A stretch of 47,340 bases of DNA from Chthoniobacteraceae bacterium (GTDB lineage: Bacteria; Verrucomicrobiota; Verrucomicrobiia; Chthoniobacterales; Chthoniobacteraceae): NCBI GenBank assembly GCA_947476255.1, contig CANJPY010000036.1:1-47340 (forward strand), written 5' to 3'. The position numbers and the translations under genes were made by a program. Under the pieces are notes generated by a model. The model had not been told where the DNA came from. It was given only the letters and a program-made list of their open reading frames with translations, and made no database searches. Positions 8,447 through 17,533 of the stretch are shown one piece after another. The first letter of the stretch is position 1; each line of letters opens with the position of its first letter.

Positions 8447-9472
8447 ATGAAAATCTGCTGCATTCCCTCCTTCAGGTCCCTGTTGCTTTCAAGCTTGTCG
8501 GTTTTTTTGGCGCTGCCCCTCGAGCCTGTAAACGCCCAACAACCGGCGGCTTCTGGCTCCGCTGAGGCGAGGCCTCCGGCTGCGCCAGCGCCTCCAGCGT
8601 CTGCATCTCCGCGGATCGTCCCGACGTTTGCCGACGTTCCTTATGGGGATCATGAGAGGCAGGTTCTCGATTTTTATCAGGCCAAAACGGAGAAGCCCGC
8701 TCCTGTGCTGTTTTTCATTCACGGCGGAGGCTGGGTGACTGGCGACAAGCGGGGGCCTGCAGGTTTGTCGCAGTGTCTGGCGGCGGGGATTTCGGTGGTG
8801 TCCATCAATTACCGCTATAGCTGGCAGGCTCAAATCGCGGGGGTGCATCCGCCGGTGCAGGCGCCCTTGCGTGACGCAGCGCGTGCGTTGCAGTTTGTGC
8901 GCAGCAAGGCGGGTGAGTGGAACATCGACAAGGCGCGCATTGGTGCGAGCGGAGGTTCGGCAGGGGCCTGCAGCAGCCTGTGGCTGGCGTTTCACGACGA
9001 TATGGCAGATCCCACGAGCGGCGATCTGGTGGCGCACGAGTCCACGCGGTTGTGGTGCGCGGCTGTTTCGGGTGCGCAAACTTCTTTGGATCCGCTGCAG
9101 CTCAAGGAATGGACTCCCAACAGCCGGTATGGAGGGCATGCTTTTGGTTTCATGGACCCCGCGACAATCAAGACGCGTGACACGCGGTTCGCGGAGTTTT
9201 TGGAGCACCGCGCAGACGTGCTTCCGTGGATACGGGAGTATTCTCCCATCGAGCATGTGAGCGCTGACGATCCGCCTGTGTATCTTTCTTATGGTGAGGC
9301 GCCCGCGCTTGGCGTGGAGCAGAAGGATCCGACGCACACGTCAAATTACGGCGTGAAGTTGCAGGAGAAGTGCCAGTCTTTGGGCGTAAAGTGCGAACTG
9401 GTTTATCCGGGCGCTGCCAGCGTGGTGCATCCGGGGGTCACGGATTTTCTGATAGATGTTTTAAAGCGCTAG
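8447..9472 (+). CDS. exported alpha/beta hydrolase (esterase/lipase family)
   Basis: A 341-residue secreted or periplasmic hydrolase. A signal peptide (about 1-31, ending near VNAQQ) is followed by a Pro/Ala-rich stretch and an alpha/beta hydrolase fold of the hormone-sensitive-lipase/BD-FAE type. The oxyanion HGGGW motif (VLFFIHGGGWVTGDKRG) and the nucleophile elbow GASGGSAGA are visible; a late histidine in VVHPGVTDF is the likely catalytic His. Relatives remove acetyl or acyl groups from carbohydrates or small esters; the substrate is not evident here. A terminator hairpin follows at 9501-9535. Confidence 0.88.
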   Translation: MKICCIPSFRSLLLSSLSVFLALPLEPVNAQQPAASGSAEARPPAAPAPPASASPRIVPTFADVPYGDHERQVLDFYQAKTEKPAPVLFFIHGGGWVTGDKRGPAGLSQCLAAGISVVSINYRYSWQAQIAGVHPPVQAPLRDAARALQFVRSKAGEWNIDKARIGASGGSAGACSSLWLAFHDDMADPTSGDLVAHESTRLWCAAVSGAQTSLDPLQLKEWTPNSRYGGHAFGFMDPATIKTRDTRFAEFLEHRADVLPWIREYSPIEHVSADDPPVYLSYGEAPALGVEQKDPTHTSNYGVKLQEKCQSLGVKCELVYPGAASVVHPGVTDFLIDVLKR

Positions 9473-9500
9473 GAAAGCGCCGGTAAAAAAAAGCGTGGGT

Positions 9501-9535
9501 AAAGCGCTGGATTGGAGCCGGGTTCAGCGCTTTTT
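9501..9535 (+). terminator. intrinsic terminator after the esterase gene
   Basis: Inverted repeat AAAGCGCTG (9501-9509) and CAGCGCTTT (9525-9533) with a 15-nt loop, running into five T residues. It lies 29 bp after the esterase stop. The A-rich left arm could also let it act on the convergent minus-strand gene. Confidence 0.7.
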
Positions 9536-9553
9536 AATGGGGAAAAGGACTTT

Positions 9554-10012
9554 CTAGAGTCTGATTCCCGGAAGTGCGCGTGACTGGAGAACGGAGCCGA
9601 ACCCGACGTGGTCTATTTTCCATTGGCGGTTTTCGTGGACCACGGAGTAGGTGGCAGAAAGGGAATCGCCTCCGGGCATAAAAAAGCGCACGTCCACGAG
9701 CGTGGTGGATTCATCGTTTTTGACAGGGCCGAATTCCCAGCGGAGCGCTTGTCGAACCACGGCGCAATCGCCCCGAGCGGTTTCAATAAAACTATCCAGC
9801 CCATGGGTGTCCATGTATTGCGCGGAGGCTTGCAGATAGGCTTCCTGGTAGTGTTGTGCCCTGAGCGCAAGAATCTGCATTTGAATGGTATCGAAAAGTT
9901 CGTAGGGCGCGGGGTCAAGCGGGGCCCTCACCTCCTGAAAGCGCAGAAAGGCTGCCATGGCGCAGCTTCCAAGGGTGAATATGACGATGCCGAGGCGGGT
10001 GGAAAGTTTCAT
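9554..10012 (-). CDS. small exported or anchored protein, DUF4864/NTF2-like
   Basis: A 152-residue protein starting MKLSTRLGIVIFTLGSCAMAA, a single N-terminal hydrophobic segment that may be a signal peptide or an anchor. The core, with LALRAQHYQEAYLQASAQYM then LDSFIETARGDCAVVRQAL and a strand-rich end (WKIDHVGFGSVL), follows the pattern of DUF4864 and related NTF2-like folds: a helix with paired YxxAY positions, then beta strands. The family has no assigned reaction. Its ATG overlaps the stop of the upstream DUF971 gene by 4 bp, so the two are translationally coupled. Assignment to DUF4864 is by pattern only. Confidence 0.72.
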   Translation of the reverse strand: MKLSTRLGIVIFTLGSCAMAAFLRFQEVRAPLDPAPYELFDTIQMQILALRAQHYQEAYLQASAQYMDTHGLDSFIETARGDCAVVRQALRWEFGPVKNDESTTLVDVRFFMPGGDSLSATYSVVHENRQWKIDHVGFGSVLQSRALPGIRL

Positions 10013-10335
10013 GGCGCCTTGGCAGAGATTTGAGCCGCCAGTTCGCGCAGGTAGAGGAATGAATACAGGCCCGTGTTATGGCTGTCCGCCCACAAGATTT
10101 GGAGTGCGTAACCACCGACGTTTTGCACCGCCTTGATTTGAAAACTGCCGTCGCCGAAGTGCCGCTCGGGCCTTTCGACTTGTCCCATCACATCCGCTTC
10201 GCCCTGACAAACGGCGCAGGGACAGTTCTTGCGCAAAACTTCAAAGGGAAAATAGTTTTCAATGCCATCACTCCACGCCACGGCAAGTTCCTCGCCGATG
10301 AGGACTACGTTGATTGGAGAGATGCGTGCGTTCAT
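10009..10335 (-). CDS. DUF971 (GBBH-like N-terminal) domain protein
   Basis: A 108-residue cytoplasmic protein matching the DUF971 family, the domain found at the N-terminus of gamma-butyrobetaine hydroxylase and as stand-alone bacterial proteins. Visible features are a DGIENYFPFEVLRKNCPCAVC segment (split here by conserved cysteines CPCAVC) and the C-terminal signature ILWADSHNTGLYSFLYLREL. Stand-alone members have been proposed to take part in iron-sulfur metabolism, but the reaction is not settled. It overlaps the next minus-strand gene by 4 bp. Confidence 0.88.
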   Translation of the reverse strand: MNARISPINVVLIGEELAVAWSDGIENYFPFEVLRKNCPCAVCQGEADVMGQVERPERHFGDGSFQIKAVQNVGGYALQILWADSHNTGLYSFLYLRELAAQISAKAP

Positions 10336-10383
10336 GCTTAAGGCTGCGGGAACGGATGGAAGGAGAGTGTGGCGTCTTTTTTG

Positions 10384-11106
10384 CTAACCGTCCAGTGAAT
10401 CGCTTCCCGAGGGTCTCCAGGTTTTCCCGGAACGTTCTCCGAAAAGAGCCGTTCCGATTCGGACAAGCGTTGCACCTTCCTCGATGCCGACCTCGAAATC
10501 ATCGCTCATGCCCATCGAAAGTTCAGGGAGCGGAAGTTTGAATGTCGTTCTGAGCGTGTCCCTTAGATTTTTTAAGGTGACAAAATGCCGGCGTGAATCT
10601 TCGGGGTTTGGCGCCGGGGGCGGGATTGTCATGAGTCCTTCAATTTGGACTCTGCGCAGTTGCAGAAGTTGTTTCATTTGTGCGACTAGAAACTCAGGAG
10701 AGAACCCGAATTTGGTCTCTTCTCCCGCCACGTTGACTTCTAGAAGAATCTTTGGAAACAGGCCGCATTCTGCTGCAATGCGGTCGATGTCCTGTGCGAT
10801 AGCAAGGGAATCAACGCCATGGATGAGTTCAAAAAGCGGCAGCGCCTGGCGTATTTTGTTTCGTTGCAGATGGCCTATGAAATGCCACTGGCAACGGGAT
10901 GGAAGAACGGCGATTTTCGCCTTCGCTTCTTGAACCCGATTTTCTCCGAAAAGAGTCACACCGCTTTCGAGCGCCTCCAGAAGGGATTCTGGCGGGTGTG
11001 TTTTTGAGACGGCTATAAGTCTTACATCCTGCTCGCAAGGAAAGGGGCGGCGCGCGGCGGCGGCGGCTATTTTTTGGGAAATGATTTTCAGACGGTCTGC
11101 AAACAT
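10384..11106 (-). CDS. yggS: YggS-family pyridoxal phosphate homeostasis protein
   Basis: A 240-residue TIM-barrel PLP-binding protein of the YggS/PLPBP family that helps control the pool of vitamin B6 and some amino acids; no catalytic reaction is established. The PLP lysine is in LIAVSKTHPPE (about residue 35). FGENRVQEA, WHFIGHLQRNK, LLEVNVAGEETKFG, GLMTIPPP and LSMGMSDDFEVGIEEGATLVRIGTALFG (broken into two parts by the Asp-rich turn) are all family blocks. The length is normal. Often found beside cell-division genes; here it lies 48 bp upstream of DUF971 in the direction of transcription, possibly in one unit. Confidence 0.95.
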   Translation of the reverse strand: MFADRLKIISQKIAAAAARRPFPCEQDVRLIAVSKTHPPESLLEALESGVTLFGENRVQEAKAKIAVLPSRCQWHFIGHLQRNKIRQALPLFELIHGVDSLAIAQDIDRIAAECGLFPKILLEVNVAGEETKFGFSPEFLVAQMKQLLQLRRVQIEGLMTIPPPAPNPEDSRRHFVTLKNLRDTLRTTFKLPLPELSMGMSDDFEVGIEEGATLVRIGTALFGERSGKTWRPSGSDSLDG

Positions 11107-11140
11107 TGGCGTGTTCTCAATCTTTTGGGCGGCTTCTTGT

Positions 11141-11210
11141 GAGTGCTTTTGGGCGCCCGCTACTGCTTTTGGGGCGCCCGCTACTGCCGCTACTGCTTTT
11201 TGGGCGCCCT
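11141..11210. repeat. short palindrome-containing repeats at the 3' end of the glycosyltransferase gene
   Basis: The segment contains three copies of a unit built from the 8-bp palindrome GGGCGCCC preceded by GCTTTT on the + strand and joined by CGCTACTGC spacers. The third copy runs into the 3' end of the minus-strand glycosyltransferase gene, so the repeat supplies its last codons and its TAG stop (11190-11192). It looks like local duplication of a small palindrome rather than a mobile element. Confidence 0.75.
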
Positions 11211-12344
11211 CAACCCGAAGCGGGAGTTTCTGGGCGTTCCCTCGTTTCTGATGCGTTGCGTGATCCAGCGGGCGGTGGTGAGCGCGGCGTCTGGTCTACT
11301 GAGGGCGCAGGTGTGGCGGTGCATCTGGTGCCAGGCATGGGCGCTTTTGGCGAAAAGCTGCTCCACGCTTTGGAGGATGGCTTCGTTGGTTGGAGCGTGC
11401 GCCCCACAGCCGTTTTGTAAAACGAGTCGTGCGTTGCCTTCCTCCTGGCCGGGGAGAATTTGGGTGATCAGCATCGGGGTCTTTGCGGCAAGCGCTTCCT
11501 GAACGGCGGCGCCTCCGGCTTTCCCAATAAGGAGATGGTTTCTGCGCAGCAGATGAGGCATGTTACTGACCCAGCCCAGCACGTTCAGCGGCTTTTGCAT
11601 GCGGAGTGCAAGGTTTTCGAGCGCGCTCTTGAGCGCCTCGTCTTTGCCTGCGGTCACGGTGAGTTCGATGCCGCCTTTTCTCAGAAGGCTTTCCACCAAA
11701 GGGACAACGCGCCCCGGTTGGCCGTTTACCATGTAGAGCACACGTGGGAGCACCTCCCCACCGGGGTCCGGTCTTGCTTCACCCTGTGCAGAATATTTGG
11801 TGGAAACGGGAAAGCCGCTGACAAACAACTTATCCTGCTGGACCGAGGCGTTTCGCATTACAGCCGCCGTGTCTTCGTTGGGGAGGAGAAAGGTATCAGC
11901 GTCGCATTTGTACCAGACGGAATTCACGGTGATCGAGTCGGTGATGAGCACCAGCGACTCAAAGCCGGAGTGGCCCGCCTCGCGCCCGGCTGCCGCCAGA
12001 AGGTGACCATAGACCGGATAAACAGAAACCACGGCCTGCGGACGGTATTCTTTGAGCGCCTTCACGAGTTCGCGTTTGAGGGGCCAGAGCAAAGAGAGCA
12101 GCCGGTTGGTGAAGGGGAACCGGTCTAGGGCGGAGTAGACGCTCGCCCAAAGCCACGGCCGGTTGTTGACGACGGTGAGGTAGTCGGCGCGGCTGCGTTG
12201 GTAAAACCTCCCGAATGCTGGGGCAAACAAATCGAGCACTTCGGCGCGCGATTCGCCCAGAAGATCAAAGCCCTCTTTGAGACCACGCGCCGCAGCGTTG
12301 TGGCCCTCGCCGTAGCCGGCGGTAAGAATCAGAACAGGTCTCAT
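11190..12344 (-). CDS. MGDG-synthase-like glycosyltransferase (GT28)
   Basis: A 384-residue protein starting MRPVLILTAGYGEGHNAAA, the N-terminal signature of the monogalactosyldiacylglycerol synthase / processive diacylglycerol glucosyltransferase family; the frame is open upstream but this ATG gives the expected N-terminus. The N-terminal MGDG_synth domain includes YPVYGHLLAA (acceptor side), VLITDSITVNSVWYKCDAD and SGFPVS. The C-terminal GT28 sugar-nucleotide domain has NVLGWVSNMPHLL and IGKAGGAAVQEALAAKTPML, the usual GGxxxxEA donor loop. It probably adds a hexose to diacylglycerol at the inner membrane, using UDP- or similar sugar; which sugar is not evident. The last residues are encoded by a short DNA repeat. 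Confidence 0.88.
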   Translation of the reverse strand: MRPVLILTAGYGEGHNAAARGLKEGFDLLGESRAEVLDLFAPAFGRFYQRSRADYLTVVNNRPWLWASVYSALDRFPFTNRLLSLLWPLKRELVKALKEYRPQAVVSVYPVYGHLLAAAGREAGHSGFESLVLITDSITVNSVWYKCDADTFLLPNEDTAAVMRNASVQQDKLFVSGFPVSTKYSAQGEARPDPGGEVLPRVLYMVNGQPGRVVPLVESLLRKGGIELTVTAGKDEALKSALENLALRMQKPLNVLGWVSNMPHLLRRNHLLIGKAGGAAVQEALAAKTPMLITQILPGQEEGNARLVLQNGCGAHAPTNEAILQSVEQLFAKSAHAWHQMHRHTCALSRPDAALTTARWITQRIRNEGTPRNSRFGLRAPKKQ

Positions 12345-12668
12345 TGTTTTCGGGAGACTATGCGCAGGAGGAGCCTCCAAGCGGGAACTGTTTTTTTTGA
12401 ATGGCCCTAAATTGTAGAGCCCACGGGGAGGCGCTGCAGATTTTGGAATGGTTGAAAAGGCCCTGCCGGAACCCCTCAATTATTGCGCAGGGAAAGTATA
12501 AAAACATGCCGGAAAATGGGTTGTGTGAGTTGTGAAGAGGTTGCGCCCCGTGGCGGGCGGGGGGTGCGCGCGAGGGTGATTCTGCTGTAAATCCGCTGGA
12601 AATAAAAAAAACAGATGACGTTTGGGGTTGAGAAACTCGAGCGCCTCGGGTTTTCTCCTCAGGTCCCC
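12345..12668. other. divergent upstream region without a recognised gene
   Basis: 324 bp between the glycosyltransferase and a membrane-protein gene. It contains a TATACT-like -10 element on the minus strand (12495-12500) without a good -35 partner, a GC-rich stretch (about 12545-12580), and an A-rich run just before an alternative ATG at 12615. If translation of the membrane protein begins at 12615 the gap is correspondingly shorter. Nothing else is seen. Confidence 0.4.
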
Positions 12669-13217
12669 ATGATTTATTCCCTCAAACTTGAGACTGCTTT
12701 GCTGGTTGTTGGATGCGCACTTGTTTTTGGGCATTCAGCAGCGCTTTTCTTCGGCGCCGCTCTGCAGAAACAGTTGAGAGCTTTTCCGCGTTCTGTGTCG
12801 GCCGGTGTGGCGTTGTTTGTCGCGGCCTCGGCATGGTTTGCGGGACTGGTGGCCTTCACGGATCTGGGCGAGTTCAGTTCGATGCGGACGAAGTTTTTGG
12901 TGTTTACGGTGCTTGCCGCCGTTCTGATGCTGCGCTTCGTTCTCGAATTCCTCGCCGTGCGTGCGCTTGGAATGCTGCTTCTTTTGGTGGCTGAACCGCT
13001 GCTTGAAGCGGCGTGGATGCGTCCTGAATCTGGGCGTTTGTGGCTGGTAGGACTGGTTTATGGGTGGATTGTGGCCGGACTTTTTTTCATCGGAACGCCG
13101 TATGTTCTTCGGGATGGCATTGGCTGGTTGACTGCCTCTGCGGCAAGGTGGAACGCGGCTTCTTGCGCAGGGATTGCCTACGGTCTTTTTCTTCTTGCGG
13201 CCCGAGTTGGGCTGTGA
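12669..13217 (+). CDS. integral membrane protein of unknown function
   Basis: A 182-residue, strongly hydrophobic protein with about five predicted TM helices: ETALLVVGCALVFGHSAALFF, SAGVALFVAASAWFAGLVAF, FLVFTVLAAVLMLRFVLEF, LVGLVYGWIVAGLFFIG and CAGIAYGLFLLAARVGL. No catalytic motif is recognised. The start is uncertain: an in-frame ATG at 12615 would add 18 polar residues; MIYSLKLET was chosen because it leads directly into the first helix. It precedes rpsO by 66 bp but rpsO has its own promoter-like sequence. Confidence 0.72.
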   Translation: MIYSLKLETALLVVGCALVFGHSAALFFGAALQKQLRAFPRSVSAGVALFVAASAWFAGLVAFTDLGEFSSMRTKFLVFTVLAAVLMLRFVLEFLAVRALGMLLLLVAEPLLEAAWMRPESGRLWLVGLVYGWIVAGLFFIGTPYVLRDGIGWLTASAARWNAASCAGIAYGLFLLAARVGL

Positions 13218-13231
13218 ATTTAAGGATGTGC

Positions 13232-13259
13232 TTGATTCTCTCGGCGCTTGGCTCATACT
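13232..13259 (+). promoter_or_regulatory. putative sigma-70-type promoter of rpsO
   Basis: TTGATT (13232-13237) and CATACT (13254-13259) are separated by 16 bp, giving a start about 20 bp before the rpsO ATG. Both boxes depart from consensus by one or two bases. Identified by eye only. Confidence 0.35.
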
Positions 13260-13283
13260 CCACGGTTCACGAAATTAGGATTT

Positions 13284-13538
13284 ATGTCAGAAACAACGGA
13301 AATTCAGGCGCTTCGCCTTCACGATAAAGACACGGGCAGCGCCGACGTGCAGGTTGCATTGCTGACGCACCGCATCTCTCAGCTCACAGAACATTTCAAG
13401 ACGCACACCAAGGACCACGCCTCCAGGCGCGGGCTTTTGATGATGGTGGCGCGCCGGCGTAAGTTGCTTGATTATCTCAAGCGTACCTCCAACGACCGCT
13501 ACAAGGCCCTTCTTGACAAGCTCAACCTCCGCCGCTGA
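13284..13538 (+). CDS. rpsO: 30S ribosomal protein S15
   Basis: Primary 16S rRNA-binding protein of the small subunit platform. The 84-residue form starts [19 protein letters not shown], slightly shorter at the N-terminus than the usual 88-89. Family blocks are [32 protein letters not shown] and [14 protein letters not shown]. An AGGA element sits 7 bp before this ATG, supporting it over the ATG 36 bp upstream. It is followed by a strong hairpin and then pnp, the classic rpsO-pnp pair. Confidence 0.97.
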   Translation: MSETTEIQALRLHDKDTGSADVQVALLTHRISQLTEHFKTHTKDHASRRGLLMMVARRRKLLDYLKRTSNDRYKALLDKLNLRR

Positions 13539-13567
13539 TCGTCGCTCTTCGGAGTCAAATGGCTTTT

Positions 13568-13605
13568 GCCGCCCTCTTTAATCAAGAGGGCGGCTGCTCT
13601 TTTTG
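13568..13605 (+). terminator. rpsO-pnp intergenic hairpin terminator
   Basis: A perfect 11-bp stem, GCCGCCCTCTT (13568-13578) with AAGAGGGCGGC (13584-13594), and a 5-nt loop, followed by TGCTCTTTTT. It lies 30 bp after rpsO. It may terminate rpsO transcription or act as a read-through/processing site before pnp. Confidence 0.85.
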
Positions 13606-13805
13606 GATAACAGCCGCCTTTCGCGGTTTGTTTCCTCGGTTTTCCCCCCATTTTCCCCAAACAACTTATCCAGGAAGGGGAACCTGTGACCCTTGGACGG
13701 AGCCCAGCCTCTTCACCAGTAAGATCCTCGTGATCTGCGCACTGGAGAGGGAGCTGGGCTGCGAGCCAGGGATCAGGCCAAATCCTCGGATTTACAAAAA
13801 AAACA

Positions 13806-15944
13806 ATGATCCATAATGTATCGAGCCAGATCGGCTCCACGACCATCCAGTTTGAATCTGGAAAACTCGCAAAACTCGCTGACGGTGCAGTGACCGTGCA
13901 GTGCGGAGAAACCATCATCTTGGTTTCCGCTGTGTCCGCCACCAGAATCAAGGAAGGTCAGGATTTTTTTCCGTTGACCGTTGATTACCGCGAAAAGGCC
14001 GCGGCAGTGGGCAAAATTCCCGGTGGTTATTTCCGTCGCGAAGGGCGTCCCAGCGAGAAGGAAATTTTGACGGCGCGCATGACCGACCGTCCCCTTCGTC
14101 CTTTGTTTCCGAAGGGTTATCTGTACGACACACAGATTATAACGGTGCTTTTGAGCGCCGACGGCCAGAACGACCCCGACATGTTGTCCATCAACGGGGC
14201 ATCCGCCGCTTTGATGGTTTCTGACATCCCATTTGCGGGGCCCGTGGGGGCTGTGCGCGTGGGGCGTGTGAACGGCCAGTTCATCGCGAACCCGACGCAT
14301 GCAGAGCGTGAACACAGCGATTTGGACCTCGTTTACGTGGGCACCAAGGACGAATGCATCATGATCGAAGGCGAGGCAAACGAAATTCCTGAGGCTGAAT
14401 TTATTGCAGCTCTTGAGTTTGCACATGTCCAGGCCCGCGCCTTGGTGGAAGCCCAGTTGCAGCTCGCCGCCGCCGTCGGAAAGACCAAGCGTGAAGTGCC
14501 GCTGATGCTTGTGCGCGATGATTTGATGGAAATTGCGTACTCCGTTGCCGGGGACCGGATTGAAGGCGCGATTTATCTCCCGAGCAAGGTGGCTCGTGGC
14601 AAGGCCGTTGAGGCTCTCCGCACGGAGGTGAGCGCGGCCGTCAAGGCGCGTTTCCCAGAGGCGACTTCCTTCGAAGTCAGTCAGGCGTTTGATTATCTCC
14701 AGAAGAAGGCGTTCCGCATTTCCATCCTCGACAAAGCAGTGCGCTGTGATGGACGCAAACTTGATGAACTGCGGAAACTGACTGGTGAAGTCGGTCTTCT
14801 GCCCCGCTCCCACGGGTCTGCATTGTTTGCTCGCGGTGAAACGCAGGCCGTTGCGCTCGCGACACTTGCGACAACGGGTGAGGCGCAGGAACTGGACGGT
14901 TACACGGGCGGAGTGATTACCAAACGCTTCATTCTCCATTACAATTTCCCTCCTTTTTCCGTGGGCGAAACAGGCCGCACGGGAAGTCCCGGACGGCGTG
15001 AAATCGGCCATGGAGCCCTTGCAGAGCGGTCGATTGCTCCCGTTATTCCTTCGGTGGAAGAGTTTCCCTACGCGATCCGCGTATCTTCGGAAATCATGGA
15101 GTCCAATGGATCCACTTCGATGGCAAGCGTATGCGGAGGCTGTCTTGCGCTCCTCGACGCGGGCGTGCCTTTGAAGGCCCCTGTGGCAGGAATTTCCGTC
15201 GGACTCGTCACCGAGTTTGAAGGGGACAAACTGAAGCGCCATTCGATGCTTTCCGACATTATCGGAAGCGAAGATCACTTTGGCGACATGGACTTCAAGA
15301 TCTGCGGCACGGAGGCCGGGATCACAGGGTTCCAGCTGGATCTGAAACTGACTGGGTTGCCGCACTTTATCATGGTGGATGCGATCCATCAGGCGAAGAA
15401 GTTGCGCAGCGAAATTCTCGCGTTCATGACCACGGTCATGCCTTCGCCCCGCGGAGATTTGTCGAAGTACGCGCCGCGTATTGAGACGATCAAGATCCCC
15501 GTGGACAAGATTGGGCAACTCATCGGGCCTGGTGGCAAGAACATCAAGAGCATCGTGGCCGAAACTGGGTGCGAGATTAACATCGATGATGACGGCAAGG
15601 TGCACATCTATTCGAACAATCCGGAAGGCATGGCGCGCGCGCGCCAGATCATCACGGGCATGACTGCTGAGATCGAAGTCGGCCAGACCTATCAAGGTCG
15701 GGTGGTGTCGATTAAAGAATTCGGTGCGTTTGTGGAAGTGCTTCCCGGCAAGGACGGGTTGTGCCACATCTCGGAGCTCGCAGAGCAGCGAGTGAACAAA
15801 ACCGAAGACGTTGTCAAAGTGGGCGAGTTGATTTGGGTGAAGTGCGTGGGTATTGATGACAAGGGGCGCGTCAAGCTCTCCCGCAAAGCCGCAATGAAGG
15901 AGCGTGACGAGGCCGCCAAGGCGCCTGAGGCAGCAGCGCACTAA
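13806..15944 (+). CDS. pnp: polynucleotide phosphorylase (PNPase)
   Basis: Phosphorolytic 3'-5' exoribonuclease that degrades mRNA, releasing nucleoside diphosphates. The 712 residues show the full family order: RNase PH domain 1 (about 10-140, with [20 protein letters not shown]), the helical linker domain, RNase PH domain 2 (about 320-540, with [41 protein letters not shown] in two adjacent blocks, and [15 protein letters not shown]), a KH domain (about 560-620, with [11 protein letters not shown]) and an S1 domain (about 630-700, [16 protein letters not shown]). The start codon follows a 267-bp leader after rpsO, a typical place for post-transcriptional autoregulation. A terminator hairpin follows. 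Confidence 0.98.
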   Translation: MIHNVSSQIGSTTIQFESGKLAKLADGAVTVQCGETIILVSAVSATRIKEGQDFFPLTVDYREKAAAVGKIPGGYFRREGRPSEKEILTARMTDRPLRPLFPKGYLYDTQIITVLLSADGQNDPDMLSINGASAALMVSDIPFAGPVGAVRVGRVNGQFIANPTHAEREHSDLDLVYVGTKDECIMIEGEANEIPEAEFIAALEFAHVQARALVEAQLQLAAAVGKTKREVPLMLVRDDLMEIAYSVAGDRIEGAIYLPSKVARGKAVEALRTEVSAAVKARFPEATSFEVSQAFDYLQKKAFRISILDKAVRCDGRKLDELRKLTGEVGLLPRSHGSALFARGETQAVALATLATTGEAQELDGYTGGVITKRFILHYNFPPFSVGETGRTGSPGRREIGHGALAERSIAPVIPSVEEFPYAIRVSSEIMESNGSTSMASVCGGCLALLDAGVPLKAPVAGISVGLVTEFEGDKLKRHSMLSDIIGSEDHFGDMDFKICGTEAGITGFQLDLKLTGLPHFIMVDAIHQAKKLRSEILAFMTTVMPSPRGDLSKYAPRIETIKIPVDKIGQLIGPGGKNIKSIVAETGCEINIDDDGKVHIYSNNPEGMARARQIITGMTAEIEVGQTYQGRVVSIKEFGAFVEVLPGKDGLCHISELAEQRVNKTEDVVKVGELIWVKCVGIDDKGRVKLSRKAAMKERDEAAKAPEAAAH

Positions 15945-15976
15945 ATTGTAAGATTGTAGGGCCGGTTAAGTTGTGT

Positions 15977-16015
15977 GGGCCGTCTTTTCCTTGTGGAAAG
16001 ACGGCCCTAATTTTT
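15977..16015 (+). terminator. intrinsic terminator after pnp
   Basis: Inverted repeat GGGCCGTCTTTTCC (15977-15990) and GGAAAGACGGCCC (15995-16007), one bulged T, TTGT loop, followed by TAATTTTT. It lies 33 bp downstream of the pnp stop. Confidence 0.9.
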
Positions 16016-16090
16016 GAAACTGGGCTGGATCACCTTGGAGAGGTCGTTTATTCCTTTTCTTTCAAACCAAACCCCTAGTTGCTCCCACCT

Positions 16091-17404
16091 ATGTCAGAAA
16101 TTTCAAAACCGGTGCTATCGCGCCGAGAGCTTATCAAAACCGCCGGTGTTGTTGGTGCAGGCATGGCCGCCTTCCCGTATATCATGCGAGGACAAGCCAA
16201 TGCCGAAAACTCGCTGATCCGTGTCGGACTCATCGGGTGCGGCGGACGCGGATCGGGCGCGGCTGACCAGACGCTGAGCGTTCCGGGCTCCAATGTGAAG
16301 GTTGTCGCCGTGGCGGATGCCTTTTTGAACCGTGTCGAGTCGACTGTGAAAGGACTCAAGGCCAAGCATGGAGACAAGGTTGCCGTGACTCCTGAAAAGA
16401 TGTACGTGGGCTTGGATGGCTACATGAAAATCATCCAGGACAAGGATGTGGACATGGTCATTCTGGCGACGCCTCCAGGTTTTCGTCCCTTCCATTTTGC
16501 GGCGGCTGTTGCGGCTGGAAAACATGTGTTCATGGAAAAGCCCGTGTGCGTGGATGCTGCCGGGGCCCGCAAGGTGCTTGAGGCCGCGCAGGAGGCGGAC
16601 AAGAAGGGGCTCAAGGTTGTGGTGGGACTCCAGCGGCACTATGACGACAAGTACCGGGAAACCTACAAGCGCGTCAAAGACGGGGCCATTGGTGACATCA
16701 TCCAGGCCAATGTGTACTGGAACGGCGCGGGGATCTGGTGGCGCAAACGCGAAGAGGGCATGACCGATGTCACTTATCAGGTGCACAACTGGTACCACTA
16801 CGCGTACCTGTCCGGTGATCATATCGCGGAGCAACACGTCCACAACATAGATGTAGCCAACTGGTTCCTTGGTGAAACACCGGCCAGCGCTTTTGGTGTT
16901 GGAGGTCGCAGGGTGATTACTCCCGATCAGCCCAGCGAGATCTTCGATCACTTTGCGGTGAACTTTATTTACAAGAGCGGCGCATCTGTGGCCAGTCAGT
17001 GCCGGCAGTACCCAGGCTTGGGGCGGGTGAGTGAAGATTTCCGCGGGACCAAAGGCACCTGCGAAGTTGGCAAAATCAGTGACTACAAGGGCAACATTGT
17101 TTGGAAGTACGAGGGCAAGCCCGAGAACCCATATCAAGTGGAACACAATGAACTGCATCAGTTCATTCGTTCCAATACGCCGCACAATGATGCCTACTAT
17201 GGCGCGACCAGTAGTTTCTCTGCATCGCTCGCACGCTATGCTGCGTACACTGGCAAAGAATTGAAGTGGGATCAGACGCTGGCGCTTAATGATTCGGTGA
17301 TCAGCGAGAAACTCGACCCGAATGGGCCGCCTCCAGTCAAACACAATGCCGATGGCAGCTTAACGCTTCCAAATTCCCGCGACTACAAGATCGCCGGCAC
17401 CTAG
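16091..17404 (+). CDS. Tat-exported Gfo/Idh/MocA family oxidoreductase
   Basis: A 437-residue NAD(P)-dependent sugar or polyol oxidoreductase. It opens with a Tat-type signal: SRRELIKTAGVVGAGMAAF with the twin arginines at about residues 11-12, so it is folded before export to the periplasm. The Rossmann motif VGLIGCGGRGSGAA begins near residue 46, the nicotinamide-side EKPVCVD motif near 155, and a catalytic-domain HNWYHYAYLSGDHIAEQHVHN region near 232-252. ATG at 16091 was chosen over an upstream TTG because it starts the Tat signal. Exported members of this family are expanded in Verrucomicrobiota and Planctomycetota. The substrate cannot be told from sequence. Confidence 0.93.
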   Translation: MSEISKPVLSRRELIKTAGVVGAGMAAFPYIMRGQANAENSLIRVGLIGCGGRGSGAADQTLSVPGSNVKVVAVADAFLNRVESTVKGLKAKHGDKVAVTPEKMYVGLDGYMKIIQDKDVDMVILATPPGFRPFHFAAAVAAGKHVFMEKPVCVDAAGARKVLEAAQEADKKGLKVVVGLQRHYDDKYRETYKRVKDGAIGDIIQANVYWNGAGIWWRKREEGMTDVTYQVHNWYHYAYLSGDHIAEQHVHNIDVANWFLGETPASAFGVGGRRVITPDQPSEIFDHFAVNFIYKSGASVASQCRQYPGLGRVSEDFRGTKGTCEVGKISDYKGNIVWKYEGKPENPYQVEHNELHQFIRSNTPHNDAYYGATSSFSASLARYAAYTGKELKWDQTLALNDSVISEKLDPNGPPPVKHNADGSLTLPNSRDYKIAGT

Positions 17405-17533
17405 GTCGTTGAGCTTTGTTATTGGTTTTAACGGGCCTCGCATTCTTTAGGGAGTGCGCGGTTTCTGTTTTGTGCGCCTGGCATGGCGCGCACGCGAGAG
17501 GGCCGTGCTGAAACGCTGGAGAACCCTAGATGT

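Noticed and set aside
13773-15941. 722-codon minus-strand open frame opposite pnp
   Set aside because: His/Arg/Leu-rich shadow composition with no domain; pnp on the plus strand is complete and conserved.
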